Origin: Mucilaginibacter rubeus
GTDB taxonomy: Bacteria > Bacteroidota > Bacteroidia > Sphingobacteriales > Sphingobacteriaceae
Direction: 5' to 3'
DNA length: 64,000 bases
NCBI RefSeq assembly: GCF_003286415.2
Contig: NZ_CP043450.1
Span: 3,968,001 to 4,032,000, forward strand
A model generated the notes under the pieces. It worked only from the letters and a program-made list of their open reading frames with translations. It was not told where the DNA came from and searched no databases. Of this stretch, positions 25,401-32,551 are shown in pieces (position 1 is the first letter of the stretch; the number at the start of each line of letters is the position of its first letter). Both the position numbers and the translations under genes were made by a program.

Positions 25401-26026
25401 ACAGGTATTTCCTGTTTTTTATAGCCCACGGAAGTAATTTGTAATACAGCTTGTTCTTCAACTACAATTTTAAAGTAGCCATTTCCATCAGTAACTGCCG
25501 ATGATTTGCCATCTTTAACCGTTATAGTAACGCCGGGCAAGGCAGCACCTTTGCCGTCTTTCACCGTACCGGTTACGGTTATCGGTTTAAGGCTTTGGAC
25601 TGCCGCTGCATTTGTAGCGTTAATAACAATAATATTATCGACTATTTTATAGGTTACCGGCTGGTTCTTCAAAACCATATCAAGCACATCGGTTACCGGA
25701 ACATTTTTTACATCGATACTGACTTTGTTGAGGCTACTGAGTAGCTCAAGCTTGTAAAAGAAATTGTAATTGGTTTGTTTTTCAATGTTTTTAAAAACGC
25801 TCTCCAGGCTAACCTGCTTTTGAGAGAGGCTGATATTTTGACTATAGCCGGCAGCGCTGATCTGCAAACAGGCGGCAAGCATTAACAGGGTAATCAGTTT
25901 CATGCGAATGAGCATTGATTGTATCCGGGACATCCCCGAATTGTACTTTACAGGTGTTGCACCTGCGGGCATTGTTTGTACCGGCTGATAATGCACAGAC
26001 CGGCGGCAAAGCGTATAAAATTGCAT
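22499..26026 (-). CDS. SusC/RagA-family TonB-dependent transporter with STN signalling domain
   Basis: 1175 residues from the ATG at 26026 (AAAGGT upstream); the frame stays open to 26092 and a later Met before the signal peptide is also possible. After an unusual N-terminal stretch comes a signal peptide (MKLITLLMLAACLQISAAGY), then an STN domain (VSLESVFKNIEKQTNYNFFY ... VTDVLDMVLKNQPVTYKIVD), a carboxypeptidase-like domain (TVTGTVKDGKGAALPGVTI), a TonB box region, the plug (ITDAITTVKGAELNRYSG ... PLIVVDGFPL) and a barrel of about 850 residues. STN-bearing SusC proteins signal substrate binding to FecR, and a fecR-fecI pair lies directly upstream. The regulatory loop is thus self-contained. 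Confidence 0.95.
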   Translation of the reverse strand: MQFYTLCRRSVHYQPVQTMPAGATPVKYNSGMSRIQSMLIRMKLITLLMLAACLQISAAGYSQNISLSQKQVSLESVFKNIEKQTNYNFFYKLELLSSLNKVSIDVKNVPVTDVLDMVLKNQPVTYKIVDNIIVINATNAAAVQSLKPITVTGTVKDGKGAALPGVTITVKDGKSSAVTDGNGYFKIVVEEQAVLQITSVGYKKQEIPVNGRTVLAITLDDDVSQLNQVVVIGYGKQSREKITDAITTVKGAELNRYSGASFAQQLAGKAAGVVINDASAQPGTDPQIVIRGIGTLTAGRSPLIVVDGFPLSEGSSFNSINPQDIETLDILKDPASAAIYGSRAANGVILLTTKKGSGDKVKVSLDIYSGFQERHDNMKYVDAYQAATYFTEARDWGYVSKDPNNRSINDDRATRVAKGASLRELRLNYLQPYLDGKQGLTNTNWLNEVFRKAPMSSYNLSVSGSSGKTNYYISSNYFKQDGIVINNGLERYSGTIKVESKISKMFTYGVSVNPSFNKEKYFNNNANNSNDVVSDVTISYPFFPAYNADGSVAISQQIKGNTPEDGALGENPVALATKIKNNLNDTRLFGNTYLVFEPLAGLKFKTVLGTDIRSNFYDYYRPSDVGGYRAAAPQPASAIETNGHIYNYITENTVDYSKSIGHHDFDILAGYTFQSENGANTAVTGSGIPDDNITNIAGASAFSLVSSRYQWTQISYLARLQYAYADKYLLSATIRRDGSSRFGDNNKWGNFPSVTAGYILSKEPFFPENKVLTFAKIRASWGSAGNNQIGSYSSKALIGSASANGGVNEYNYNYVFGSTLSPGFAATTTANNNLTWETKNSTDIGIDLAFFQKFNLVADYYKSTTKNLLLNVPIPEQSGFTNSIQNIGKVANHGFEFELSGNNLNAGPFKIGFNANLATNVNKVLALAPGQTQIIQGPASNFITKVGGPVAAMYGYNVIGIYKTQDEINNTPHLAGTLTGDYKVADTNHDGVIDSRDQVSYGTYSPKFTYGFGANIAYKRFELNVAFNGVYGRKIYDNGLATLDDSGEGFSMPSVYYFENRYHPVDNPNGTYAQPNLGNLSSARRLTRAASIFYYKGDYLRLRNAQLAYNLPEALTSKVKISHIRLYCSANNLFTWTKFRGYNPDATSGNVLTDGLSNANYPIARSFIFGANVTF

Positions 26027-26097
26027 ACCTTTGTAATGGTTAGGGTTACTTGTTGATTTAGTTGGCAAATTATTTGAATAAGTCCGCCCCAATCGTT

Positions 26098-26131
26098 GCC
26101 GGATTGTGCTCGAACACGTTCCGGCTTTTTT
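26098..26131 (+). terminator. Intrinsic-terminator-like hairpin on the strand opposite the uptake operon
   Basis: GCCGGA (26098-26103) pairs with TCCGGC (26120-26125), with an inner GTG/CAC pairing, followed by six T residues on the plus strand. No plus-strand gene ends here. It lies in the gap between fecR and susC, so it may stop antisense transcription or form a leader hairpin in the susC mRNA. Confidence 0.5.
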
Positions 26132-26188
26132 ATGGGCAAATTTTAAAAGCGCCGGCCTTGCCGGGACATTTTTATGTTTGGTATATTC

Positions 26189-27322
26189 CTATTTAACTAT
26201 AATCTTTCCCCCTTCAATTATAAAATGCATTCCACTTAGTTCCAGCACTTTCAACACCTTTGAGGCATTAACATTCCTGGAAATTTTACCATAATAATGT
26301 CCCGGCTGTACTTGTCCTTCGTACCTGACCTCCACATCATACCAGCGCGAAATCTGGTTCATGATAGTTTGAATATCAGCCTTATTAAACTGAAAAAAAC
26401 CGTTTTTCCAGGCAACCACTTCGTCCATATCGATGTCATTGCTTACGGTCAGTTTATTTTCGGTGCTGAGCTGTGATTGTTGCCCGGGTTTAAGTAACAC
26501 CATGTTATCTCCGTTGGTTACTTTCACACTTCCTTCAAGCAACGTAGTTTTCACAGTACCTTCATCCTGGTAGGCGTTGATATCAAAATGGGTACCCAAC
26601 ACAGTTACCTTTTGGTTTCCGCTGCTGACGATAAATGGTTTACTCTTGTTTTTGGCTACTTCAAAATAAACCTCCCCGCTAATCTCTACCTGCCTGTCAT
26701 TACCGGTAAACGCTGTGGGGAAACGGATTGATGACGCCGTATTAAGCCATACCCTGGTGCCATCGGGCAATACTACCTGGTACTGACCACCTTTAGGGGT
26801 ACTAACTGTATTGTATAAAGTAGCTGCAGCCTGACCGGCCGCCAGATCATCTGTACCGGGACGATACTCAACCCGCCCTTCTTCTTTTTTGTTGATAGCG
26901 GTTATACCCTGATGGGCCAATAATCCTTTGTTACCACCTGTTAAACTTAGTTTTGAACCATTGGCCAGCGTGAGCACCGCCTTGTTGCTGCCCGGCAGGA
27001 AATCGTTCTTAACGACGTTATTATTTACCAGATTTTGTTTTGGAGACTGCCGATAGAAATAAAAACCAACAGAAAGGCATAATAAAATACTTGCTGCCGC
27101 GGCGAAGGTTGGCCAGTATCTTTTTTTCCTGGTTATGGATGGAATATCTTCGCTGCCCGCAGATGAAGTTTCAAATGCAAGAGCATCCTTACTCATGGCT
27201 TCGGCCAGGTGTTCGTCGAGTTTTCCTTCATTAAGCAAATGCGCAAATACTTCTAATTCGTCATCGCTTATCTGCTTTTCGAGATACCTTTTTACCAGTT
27301 GCCTGTAGTACGCTTCTTCCAT
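26189..27322 (-). CDS. FecR-family anti-sigma factor
   Basis: 377 residues. A cytoplasmic N-terminus of about 68 residues binds the sigma factor, one membrane segment follows (WPTFAAAASILLCLSVGFYF, about 70-89), then the FecR domain (about 160-275: VSTPKGGQYQVVLPDGTRVW ... VLGTHFDINAY ... LLEGSVKV) and a C-terminal DUF4974/secretin-like domain (MNQISRWYDVEVRYEG ... KVLKVLELSGMHFIIE). It holds the ECF sigma factor until the STN domain of the SusC encoded next reports substrate. The sigma gene lies 75 bp upstream and susC about 160 bp downstream. Confidence 0.95.
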   Translation of the reverse strand: MEEAYYRQLVKRYLEKQISDDELEVFAHLLNEGKLDEHLAEAMSKDALAFETSSAGSEDIPSITRKKRYWPTFAAAASILLCLSVGFYFYRQSPKQNLVNNNVVKNDFLPGSNKAVLTLANGSKLSLTGGNKGLLAHQGITAINKKEEGRVEYRPGTDDLAAGQAAATLYNTVSTPKGGQYQVVLPDGTRVWLNTASSIRFPTAFTGNDRQVEISGEVYFEVAKNKSKPFIVSSGNQKVTVLGTHFDINAYQDEGTVKTTLLEGSVKVTNGDNMVLLKPGQQSQLSTENKLTVSNDIDMDEVVAWKNGFFQFNKADIQTIMNQISRWYDVEVRYEGQVQPGHYYGKISRNVNASKVLKVLELSGMHFIIEGGKIIVK

Positions 27323-27397
27323 TTAATCGTGGCTTTTAATACCAAGACTTTAAAAGGCTAAAACAGGGTAGCAGAAAAATGATTTTTTTTGAAAAAT

Positions 27398-27994
27398 TTA
27401 ATGTTTGAAAACAACGGCAAGCAAAATGCTGAGAGAAATACCGAGCTCTGTTTCAACTTTTGAACTTAAAACCTTCATGGTAAGCACCATGTGATTTTTA
27501 ATTGCATTACGGGAAATGCCTAATTCTTTGGCAGCCTGATCATAAGTTTTCCCTTGCTCCCGGCAAAGTGCAAAAATCTCCCTCGAACGCTGCGGCAAGG
27601 CGGCGAGTACATTTTCTATAAATAACAGGTACTCTTTGGTAAGACGCTCCTCTTCTACCGTATTACGGTATTCGGTAATAGTTGCCGAAATCTGACTGAT
27701 AGCACTTTCTGTGCGGAAGGCGGTTTTTAAATTATCCAGAGCCTGGTTTCGCGCCACAGTAAACAGGTAAGCTTTAAACGATTGTACATTTTTGAGCTGC
27801 TCGCGCTTATTCCATATTTTGATAAAAACGTCATGAGTTGCATCCTCGCTTAAAACCGCGCTATGCAGATATTTTTGCATAAACCTGTTTATCTGCACGG
27901 CATAACGGCCATACAATTCATTATAAGCAGCCTCATCTCCGCAGGCAAGTAATTGCTGCAATTCAAAGTCGGATAATGATTGTACTGGCTGCAT
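27398..27994 (-). CDS. FecI-like ECF sigma factor
   Basis: 198 residues. Sigma region 2 spans about residues 25-95 (YGRYAVQINRFMQKYL ... DVFIKIWNKREQL, FKAYLFTVARNQALDNLK) and region 4 about 125-180 (LPQRSREIFALCREQGKTYD, AAKELGISRNAIKNHMVLTM). It belongs to the Bacteroidetes family of ECF sigma factors paired with FecR. It is expected to drive the susC-susD operon downstream when released. The C-terminus carries a short hydrophobic tail (ISLSILLAVVFKH), seen in several members of this family. Confidence 0.95.
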   Translation of the reverse strand: MQPVQSLSDFELQQLLACGDEAAYNELYGRYAVQINRFMQKYLHSAVLSEDATHDVFIKIWNKREQLKNVQSFKAYLFTVARNQALDNLKTAFRTESAISQISATITEYRNTVEEERLTKEYLLFIENVLAALPQRSREIFALCREQGKTYDQAAKELGISRNAIKNHMVLTMKVLSSKVETELGISLSILLAVVFKH

Positions 27995-28231
27995 TTGGAA
28001 AACTACTTATATGCTTCAGCAAAGTAAGCTTTGTATTATTACTTTATTGTTAAGCAATTTACAATAACCAATACAATTGCAATAGTTCATTGCCAGAAAT
28101 GATAAACGTCCCGCTATGATCTTCAAAACTAATCTGATCAGATATATAACTAATTTTAAACCTTTGATAAATTGATTTGAAAATTCCAGTTGCTATTTTA
28201 GCCGGGGTAGTTAACAACAAACAACACCACT

Positions 28232-28846
28232 ATGAACTTCCGCGAAATTGTATTTACTATAAAAGGGATACCTGAAGAGTCATTTTTGAAGTTAGAAGAC
28301 ATCGTAAAGCAAGTTGCATTACCTAAAGGTCATCTGCTATTTAAAGCAAATAAGATCAACAACCGTATTTATTTTATTGCAAAAGGCATTTCAAGGGCTT
28401 TTATTGAGGGTGATCAAAACGAAGTAACCTTTGCTTTTTTTGACGAAGGAAAAATCCTCCTGTCTATTCAAAGTTATGTGATGGCTATTGCAGGTTACGA
28501 AAGCATCGAATTATTGGAAGATTGCGAGTTGTTCCAGCTCCATAAAAACGACCTGGAAGCGCTATACAGTACAGATATCCACCTGGCCAATTGGGGACGA
28601 AAGCTTGCAGATATCTCGTTTGTGGAAACTGAAAAACAAATGATCTCAAGGCAATTTAAAAGCACGCTTGACCGGTACGAGGAATTTACAAAATCACATC
28701 CGGATATTTTGCAGCGTGTGAAGCTCAAACATATTGCATCATACCTTGGCATGACCCAGGTTTCCCTGAGCCGTATCAGGGCAAAGGATAAGAGACGTTT
28801 AAAACAAGCTCAACTAAAAAGTGCAGGATCAGGCAAATGCCTTTAA
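28232..28846 (+). CDS. Crp/Fnr-family transcriptional regulator
   Basis: 204 residues. Residues about 15-115 form a cyclic-nucleotide-binding-type jelly roll (LPKGHLLFKANKINNRIYFI ... GISRAFI, VTFAFFDEGKILLSIQSYV). A dimer helix follows, and the C-terminal helix-turn-helix reads VKLKHIASYLGMTQVSLSRI. The cAMP-contacting Arg/Ser signature is not obvious, so the ligand is uncertain, as for most Bacteroidota members. It is divergent from the FecI operon across a 237-bp gap and its 3' end overlaps the convergent SMR exporter gene by 18 bp. The overlap suggests possible antisense interaction or control of the exporter, which is inference. Confidence 0.9.
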   Translation: MNFREIVFTIKGIPEESFLKLEDIVKQVALPKGHLLFKANKINNRIYFIAKGISRAFIEGDQNEVTFAFFDEGKILLSIQSYVMAIAGYESIELLEDCELFQLHKNDLEALYSTDIHLANWGRKLADISFVETEKQMISRQFKSTLDRYEEFTKSHPDILQRVKLKHIASYLGMTQVSLSRIRAKDKRRLKQAQLKSAGSGKCL

Positions 28847-29143
28847 CCCTATTACAGACGCGATAAGTGTAGTGATGAAAAACATCCGGATAAACGACAA
28901 AGGCTCACTAAAGAAGAAAGCACCAACAATAACGGTTCCGGCGGCACCTATCCCAGTCCACACAGCGTAAGCAGTTCCCAGCGGAATGGTTTGCGTGGCT
29001 TTATTTATCAGCACAAAACTGAAAATAATGCAAATAACAAAACCTAATGTCCACTTCAGGTTGGAGAAGTTATCGGATAATTTCAAACAGGTGGTAAATC
29101 CAATTTCTAAGAGGCCGGCAAAAATTAAACAGATCCAGTTCAT
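28829..29143 (-). CDS. Small multidrug resistance (SMR) family exporter, SugE/Gdx-like
   Basis: 104 residues, four membrane helices, the usual SMR length. The essential Glu is at position 13 (GLLEIGFTTCLKLSD), followed by the conserved TIPLGTAYAVWTGIGAAGTV loop and helix. G10 with L-L-E and the AVWTGIGA motif look closer to the SugE/Gdx (guanidinium) branch than to EmrE, but the usual Trp after E13 is Phe here, so substrate is uncertain. It is a single gene on the minus strand converging on the Crp-type gene. No guanidine riboswitch was recognised upstream. Confidence 0.88.
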   Translation of the reverse strand: MNWICLIFAGLLEIGFTTCLKLSDNFSNLKWTLGFVICIIFSFVLINKATQTIPLGTAYAVWTGIGAAGTVIVGAFFFSEPLSFIRMFFITTLIASVIGLKAFA

Positions 29144-29257
29144 GATATTTTTTCGGCAAAACTAACCGGTAATATCACGCAAAAATTTATCCGATGTTAA
29201 ATTCTGAAAGGTATATATAACACGAAAAACCGCTAAAAAAACAAGTTGAATTCTGCT

Positions 29258-30358
29258 TTAATTGGATATTGCCAATGCTGCGTCTTTGCGTTTTTTGGCG
29301 CGAAGCATAATGGTGATCATGCAATTGGCTACTAAGGAGATAAAAAAAACAAGTCCGATAAGCCAGGAATTCCCCAGCTTGCTGAACAAAAACACGCTAC
29401 CTATAGAAAGCAAACTCATTACCGAAAGACATAATGTTGCCTGAACATGGTTAAACCCGAGTCGTAATATACGGTGATGGATATGATTCCGATCGGCATC
29501 AAACGGCGATTTCCCTTTAGATAACCGGATGGTAAAAACACGCAGTGTATCAAAAACAGGGCCTGCTAATATTGCTACTGTAAGCGCAGGACTATAGAAC
29601 ATCAGATCGGGTGCCCCTCCGCCACTCATGCTGAGCGCGATAAACTTCAATGCCATAACAGACGATACCAATCCAATCAACAAGGCTCCGGTATCGCCCA
29701 TAAAAATCCTTGCCGGCAATAAGTTAAAACGAAGAAAACCCAGGATTGCGCCGGCCATAGCCAAACCTATAGCTGCAAGCTCATACTGTCTGATGTAAAA
29801 AAACAGAAAAGCGAAAGTACAGTTCACAATGATTCCGGTTGAAGCAGCCAGTCCGTTAATTCCATCAATCAGATTAAAGGAATTGACAATGAGCATAATC
29901 AGCAAAACAGACATTAAAACACTTGGCAAATAAGGTAAACTGTATATACCAAAAATGCCATACATACTGGAGATACGGATATCAGCCGGAACAACAAGGA
30001 TCAGCGCCACAATTGCCTGTATGACAAATTTTGTACTTGAATTTACGCCAGACAAGTCGTCCTTGAGCCCCATAGCAAACAAAATAATACATGCAGTGAG
30101 CATGTAGCTTACCGGCAGCGACTTATCAAGTATGCCGAATAAAAGGGCTGTTATGTTGAAACTTACAAAGATAGCCACACCTCCTAAACGGGGTATCCCA
30201 TGGTCATGCTCCTTTCTAAAATGGCCAATATCATCATACAAATGCCGGGCACGCGCCACATGCAAAATTGAAGGAATACATAACCACGTAATTGTGGCCG
30301 AAACCAGAAAAATGAGGGTATAAAATACTAAATGTTGAGATCGTAAAATTTCAAGCAT
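29258..30358 (-). CDS. WecA/TagO-family undecaprenyl-phosphate glycosyl-1-phosphate transferase
   Basis: 366 residues, about ten membrane helices. All family motifs are visible: HDHGIPRLGGVAIFVSF (first cytoplasmic loop), GLKDDLSGVNSSTKF (Asp pair), NSFNLIDGINGLAAS (catalytic Asn/Asp region), RIFMGDTGALLIG, and the carbohydrate-recognition loop DRNHIHHRILRLGF. It transfers a sugar-1-phosphate, usually GlcNAc-1-P, from UDP-sugar to the undecaprenyl carrier, the first step of glycan assembly. It lies just outside the polysaccharide operon on the opposite strand. No other initiating transferase is seen in the window, so it may prime this glycan. Confidence 0.93.
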   Translation of the reverse strand: MLEILRSQHLVFYTLIFLVSATITWLCIPSILHVARARHLYDDIGHFRKEHDHGIPRLGGVAIFVSFNITALLFGILDKSLPVSYMLTACIILFAMGLKDDLSGVNSSTKFVIQAIVALILVVPADIRISSMYGIFGIYSLPYLPSVLMSVLLIMLIVNSFNLIDGINGLAASTGIIVNCTFAFLFFYIRQYELAAIGLAMAGAILGFLRFNLLPARIFMGDTGALLIGLVSSVMALKFIALSMSGGGAPDLMFYSPALTVAILAGPVFDTLRVFTIRLSKGKSPFDADRNHIHHRILRLGFNHVQATLCLSVMSLLSIGSVFLFSKLGNSWLIGLVFFISLVANCMITIMLRAKKRKDAALAISN

Positions 30359-31079
30359 AGTTTGTAAAAATCAGGGTGACAAGTCAATTTTAACCAGATA
30401 CATACAACTACTATTTCCCTCACACAATCATTATCTCTTTATCTTGGTAAAACCGCTTAAGTGAAACGTCTGCACAAACCTTACCACGATTTTATAAACA
30501 TAGGTTTAGGCATATTCAAAGCAATATCGGCTCTTTTTTAATCTATCGCATTTTTCATAAAATCCCGAATGGGCACATAATCCTCAGATAAAGGAATTAT
30601 TTCCACACCCATGCTACTCCAGCTCCTGAAAACATCGCCCCTAATTTCCATTTTATTTACGGGGCACACGATGTATGTAGCGTACAACGGGGTAAACAGG
30701 GAACGTTGACTAATGCCTACTTCTAATATATTTTCCAATATTTAAAATACTGATATTCTGCTGTGAATTAAATATTGAAAAGCCCGCAAATATTTAGTCA
30801 AAGAGGAAACTAAACAAATTCTTGTAAGGCTATTAGAGGTTTCATTAGTGTTGAAAGAAATTGGCATATTAGATAATCTGGTCTGCTTATTGTTTATTTC
30901 GCCGCCGCGTGATGAAAACTTTGACGATTTGACAATTAAGAGCCTGTGTATTGGTATACTTGCATTGCAGACAATTAACTGGTTGAGATTGCGAGAACCT
31001 ATACGTGAACTGCCGATCATATCAATAATAATATATTATACAAACTATCTACTAACTTATACCCACAGATCACAAGCAC
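30359..31079. other. 721-bp stretch with little coding evidence
   Basis: Between the WecA-like gene and the methyltransferase there is no gene recognised by family. One 66-codon minus-strand frame (30538-30738) and one plus-strand frame (from about 30776 through 31079) are open but AT-rich and have no recognisable motifs. The stretch may hold remnants of decayed genes and the promoter of the methyltransferase. Confidence 0.6.
30538..30738 (-). CDS. Possible small protein or gene remnant, unknown function
   Basis: 66 codons on the minus strand; I do not recognise it. The C-terminal part (RGDVFRSWSSMGVEIIPLSE, then YVPIRDFMKN) reads more like real protein than the flanks, which suggests the tail of a truncated gene. 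No signal peptide, membrane segment or good ribosome binding site is visible. It could equally be a chance frame. Confidence 0.25.
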   Translation of the reverse strand: MENILEVGISQRSLFTPLYATYIVCPVNKMEIRGDVFRSWSSMGVEIIPLSEDYVPIRDFMKNAID

Positions 31080-31703
31080 ATGAGCTCATACCAGGATTAC
31101 GGTTATCCTAATGACGATCCCTGCCACGCTTTCAACTATCTTGAAAAGCCGTTAACCTCATTATTAAACCAAGATAAAAATACCACTATCCTTGACCTTG
31201 GCTGCGGCAATGGCTTTTTAGTAAACTACCTGCTCAAACACGGATTTAATGCTTACGGGACCGACGCATCTGAACAGGGTATTGAGATAGCAGACAAGAT
31301 AAATCCGGGCAGGTTTTTCGTACAGGATCTTTCGGTTCCCGGCTTACCTAAACAACTCGAAGACATAAAATTCGACACCATCATATCAACAGAGGTAATT
31401 GAACATCTTTACGATCCTCATGCTTTCGTAGCGCTTTGCCGCGATATATTAACTCCAACTAAAGGCGAACTGATCATTTCAACCCCCTATCATGGCTATT
31501 TAAAAAACCTGTCCCTGAGCATTTTTAATAAATGGGACAACCACATCAGTCCACTATGGCAGGGCGGGCATATCAAATTCTGGTCGGTTAAAACACTTAC
31601 TCAAATTTTAAATGAGCACGGTTTTGAAGTAACTGCATTCAGGGGATGTGGAAGGATACCTTATTTCTGGATGAGCATGATCATTAAGGCCAAACTAAAG
31701 TAA
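31080..31703 (+). CDS. Class I SAM-dependent methyltransferase
   Basis: 207 residues. The SAM-binding motif I is ILDLGCGNGFLVNYLLKHGF (about 35-54), followed by the acidic ribose-binding region AYGTDASEQGI and the later FDTIISTEVIEHLYDPHAF, as in UbiG-like and glycan-tailoring methyltransferases. A Rossmann fold with no membrane segment means it acts in the cytoplasm. It is convergent with a GT2 gene whose stop codon abuts its own, and both lie at the edge of the polysaccharide locus. A sugar O-methyl acceptor is plausible but not shown. Confidence 0.88.
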   Translation: MSSYQDYGYPNDDPCHAFNYLEKPLTSLLNQDKNTTILDLGCGNGFLVNYLLKHGFNAYGTDASEQGIEIADKINPGRFFVQDLSVPGLPKQLEDIKFDTIISTEVIEHLYDPHAFVALCRDILTPTKGELIISTPYHGYLKNLSLSIFNKWDNHISPLWQGGHIKFWSVKTLTQILNEHGFEVTAFRGCGRIPYFWMSMIIKAKLK

Positions 31704-32453
31704 CTATGCCTTAAGTTTTAAAAATTGATGCAACTTGCGTAGCGGTTTTAAAACAACTGTCAACACAGGTATTTTTATATGATTATGGCGCATAGCTTTC
31801 AAATCAAAATTCCAGGCTTTAATTCTGTTTTTAAGGCTGCTGTTGCTAACGCCGCCCGCAAGCATACTAACCAGTACCTTATTTAAAAAATAACCTTTAA
31901 CATCGTGCTTATACATAAATCTAAGCATCAGTTCATAATCTGCCGCCGAACCAAATTCAAGGCTATAAAAACCGTATTTCCCAAACAATTCCCTCTTGCA
32001 GTAAAATGTGGGATGCGGGGGCATAAACCCCCAGTTGAAGGAATTTCTTACACACTGTTTTGATATCCACCTGCGGTTTATATTGCCCTGCGGACCTATA
32101 ACATTTAGGTTTCCGTAAACAACATCTGCATTTTGCAGTTCAAATGAACGGACCACGGCAGCAAGTACATCACTGTCAGCCAGTGCGTCATCGGCATTAA
32201 GTGTACCAACAATATCGCCGGTTGCGCGCATGATACCCTTATTCATGGCATCATATATGCCTTTATCTGGTTCGGAGATAATAACACTTAAAAAATCGCG
32301 GTATTGATCGATAATCTGAAGAGAGCCGTCTGTCGAGCCGCCATCGATAATGATGTACTCAATATCGGGGTGGTTTTGGCTGATAACCGAGTCGATGCAC
32401 CGGGCTAATGTGCCCCCGGCATTATAAACAACAGTGATTAATGAAACCTTCAA
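31704..32453 (-). CDS. Glycosyltransferase family 2 protein
   Basis: 249 residues. N-terminal GT-A fold: VSLITVVYNAGGTLARCIDS, then IIIDGGSTDGSLQII and GTLNADDALADSDVL, where N-A-D-D is the metal/nucleotide-sugar motif. A GFMPPHPTFYCKRELF segment after residue 140 is usual in WcaA/WcaE-like colanic-type enzymes. It is cytoplasmic and adds one sugar to the lipid-linked glycan. It is the only glycosyltransferase of the locus on the minus strand and lies divergent from the wza-like gene, so the short gap at 32454-32551 holds two promoters. Confidence 0.92.
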   Translation of the reverse strand: MKVSLITVVYNAGGTLARCIDSVISQNHPDIEYIIIDGGSTDGSLQIIDQYRDFLSVIISEPDKGIYDAMNKGIMRATGDIVGTLNADDALADSDVLAAVVRSFELQNADVVYGNLNVIGPQGNINRRWISKQCVRNSFNWGFMPPHPTFYCKRELFGKYGFYSLEFGSAADYELMLRFMYKHDVKGYFLNKVLVSMLAGGVSNSSLKNRIKAWNFDLKAMRHNHIKIPVLTVVLKPLRKLHQFLKLKA

Positions 32454-32498
32454 ATTCTAAAAATTGGAAAAACACACATCGGTAACACACAAAATGTG

Positions 32499-32506
32499 TA
32501 TTTTTG
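32499..32506 (+). promoter_or_regulatory. Candidate -7 box of the wza-wzc-nusG operon with overlapping palindrome
   Basis: TATTTTTG matches TAnnTTTG exactly and lies 45 nt upstream of the wza-like ATG. No good TTG is found at the -33 spacing. The palindrome ACACA-aaa-TGTGT (32487-32499) abuts the box and could be an operator. Confidence 0.35.
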
Positions 32507-32551
32507 AAATATTACACAATAATAAAAATATTCAGCATAGATACCGCCTAT

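Noticed and set aside
26106..26294. Plus-strand open frame after the terminator-like hairpin
   Set aside because: It overlaps the end of the fecR gene on the opposite strand and begins inside the hairpin; no protein features.
27995..28231. Promoters for the FecI-type and Crp-type genes in their divergent gap
   Set aside because: Only one-mismatch TAnnTTTG boxes with wrong -33 spacing were found, so no site was called.
29144..29257. A guanidine riboswitch upstream of the SMR gene
   Set aside because: The 114-bp leader shows no conserved ACGR or other guanidine-aptamer pattern that I can recognise.
30742..31020. Minus-strand open frame of 92 codons in the gap before the methyltransferase
   Set aside because: Biased, motif-free translation with no start signal; mentioned only as part of the poorly coding gap.
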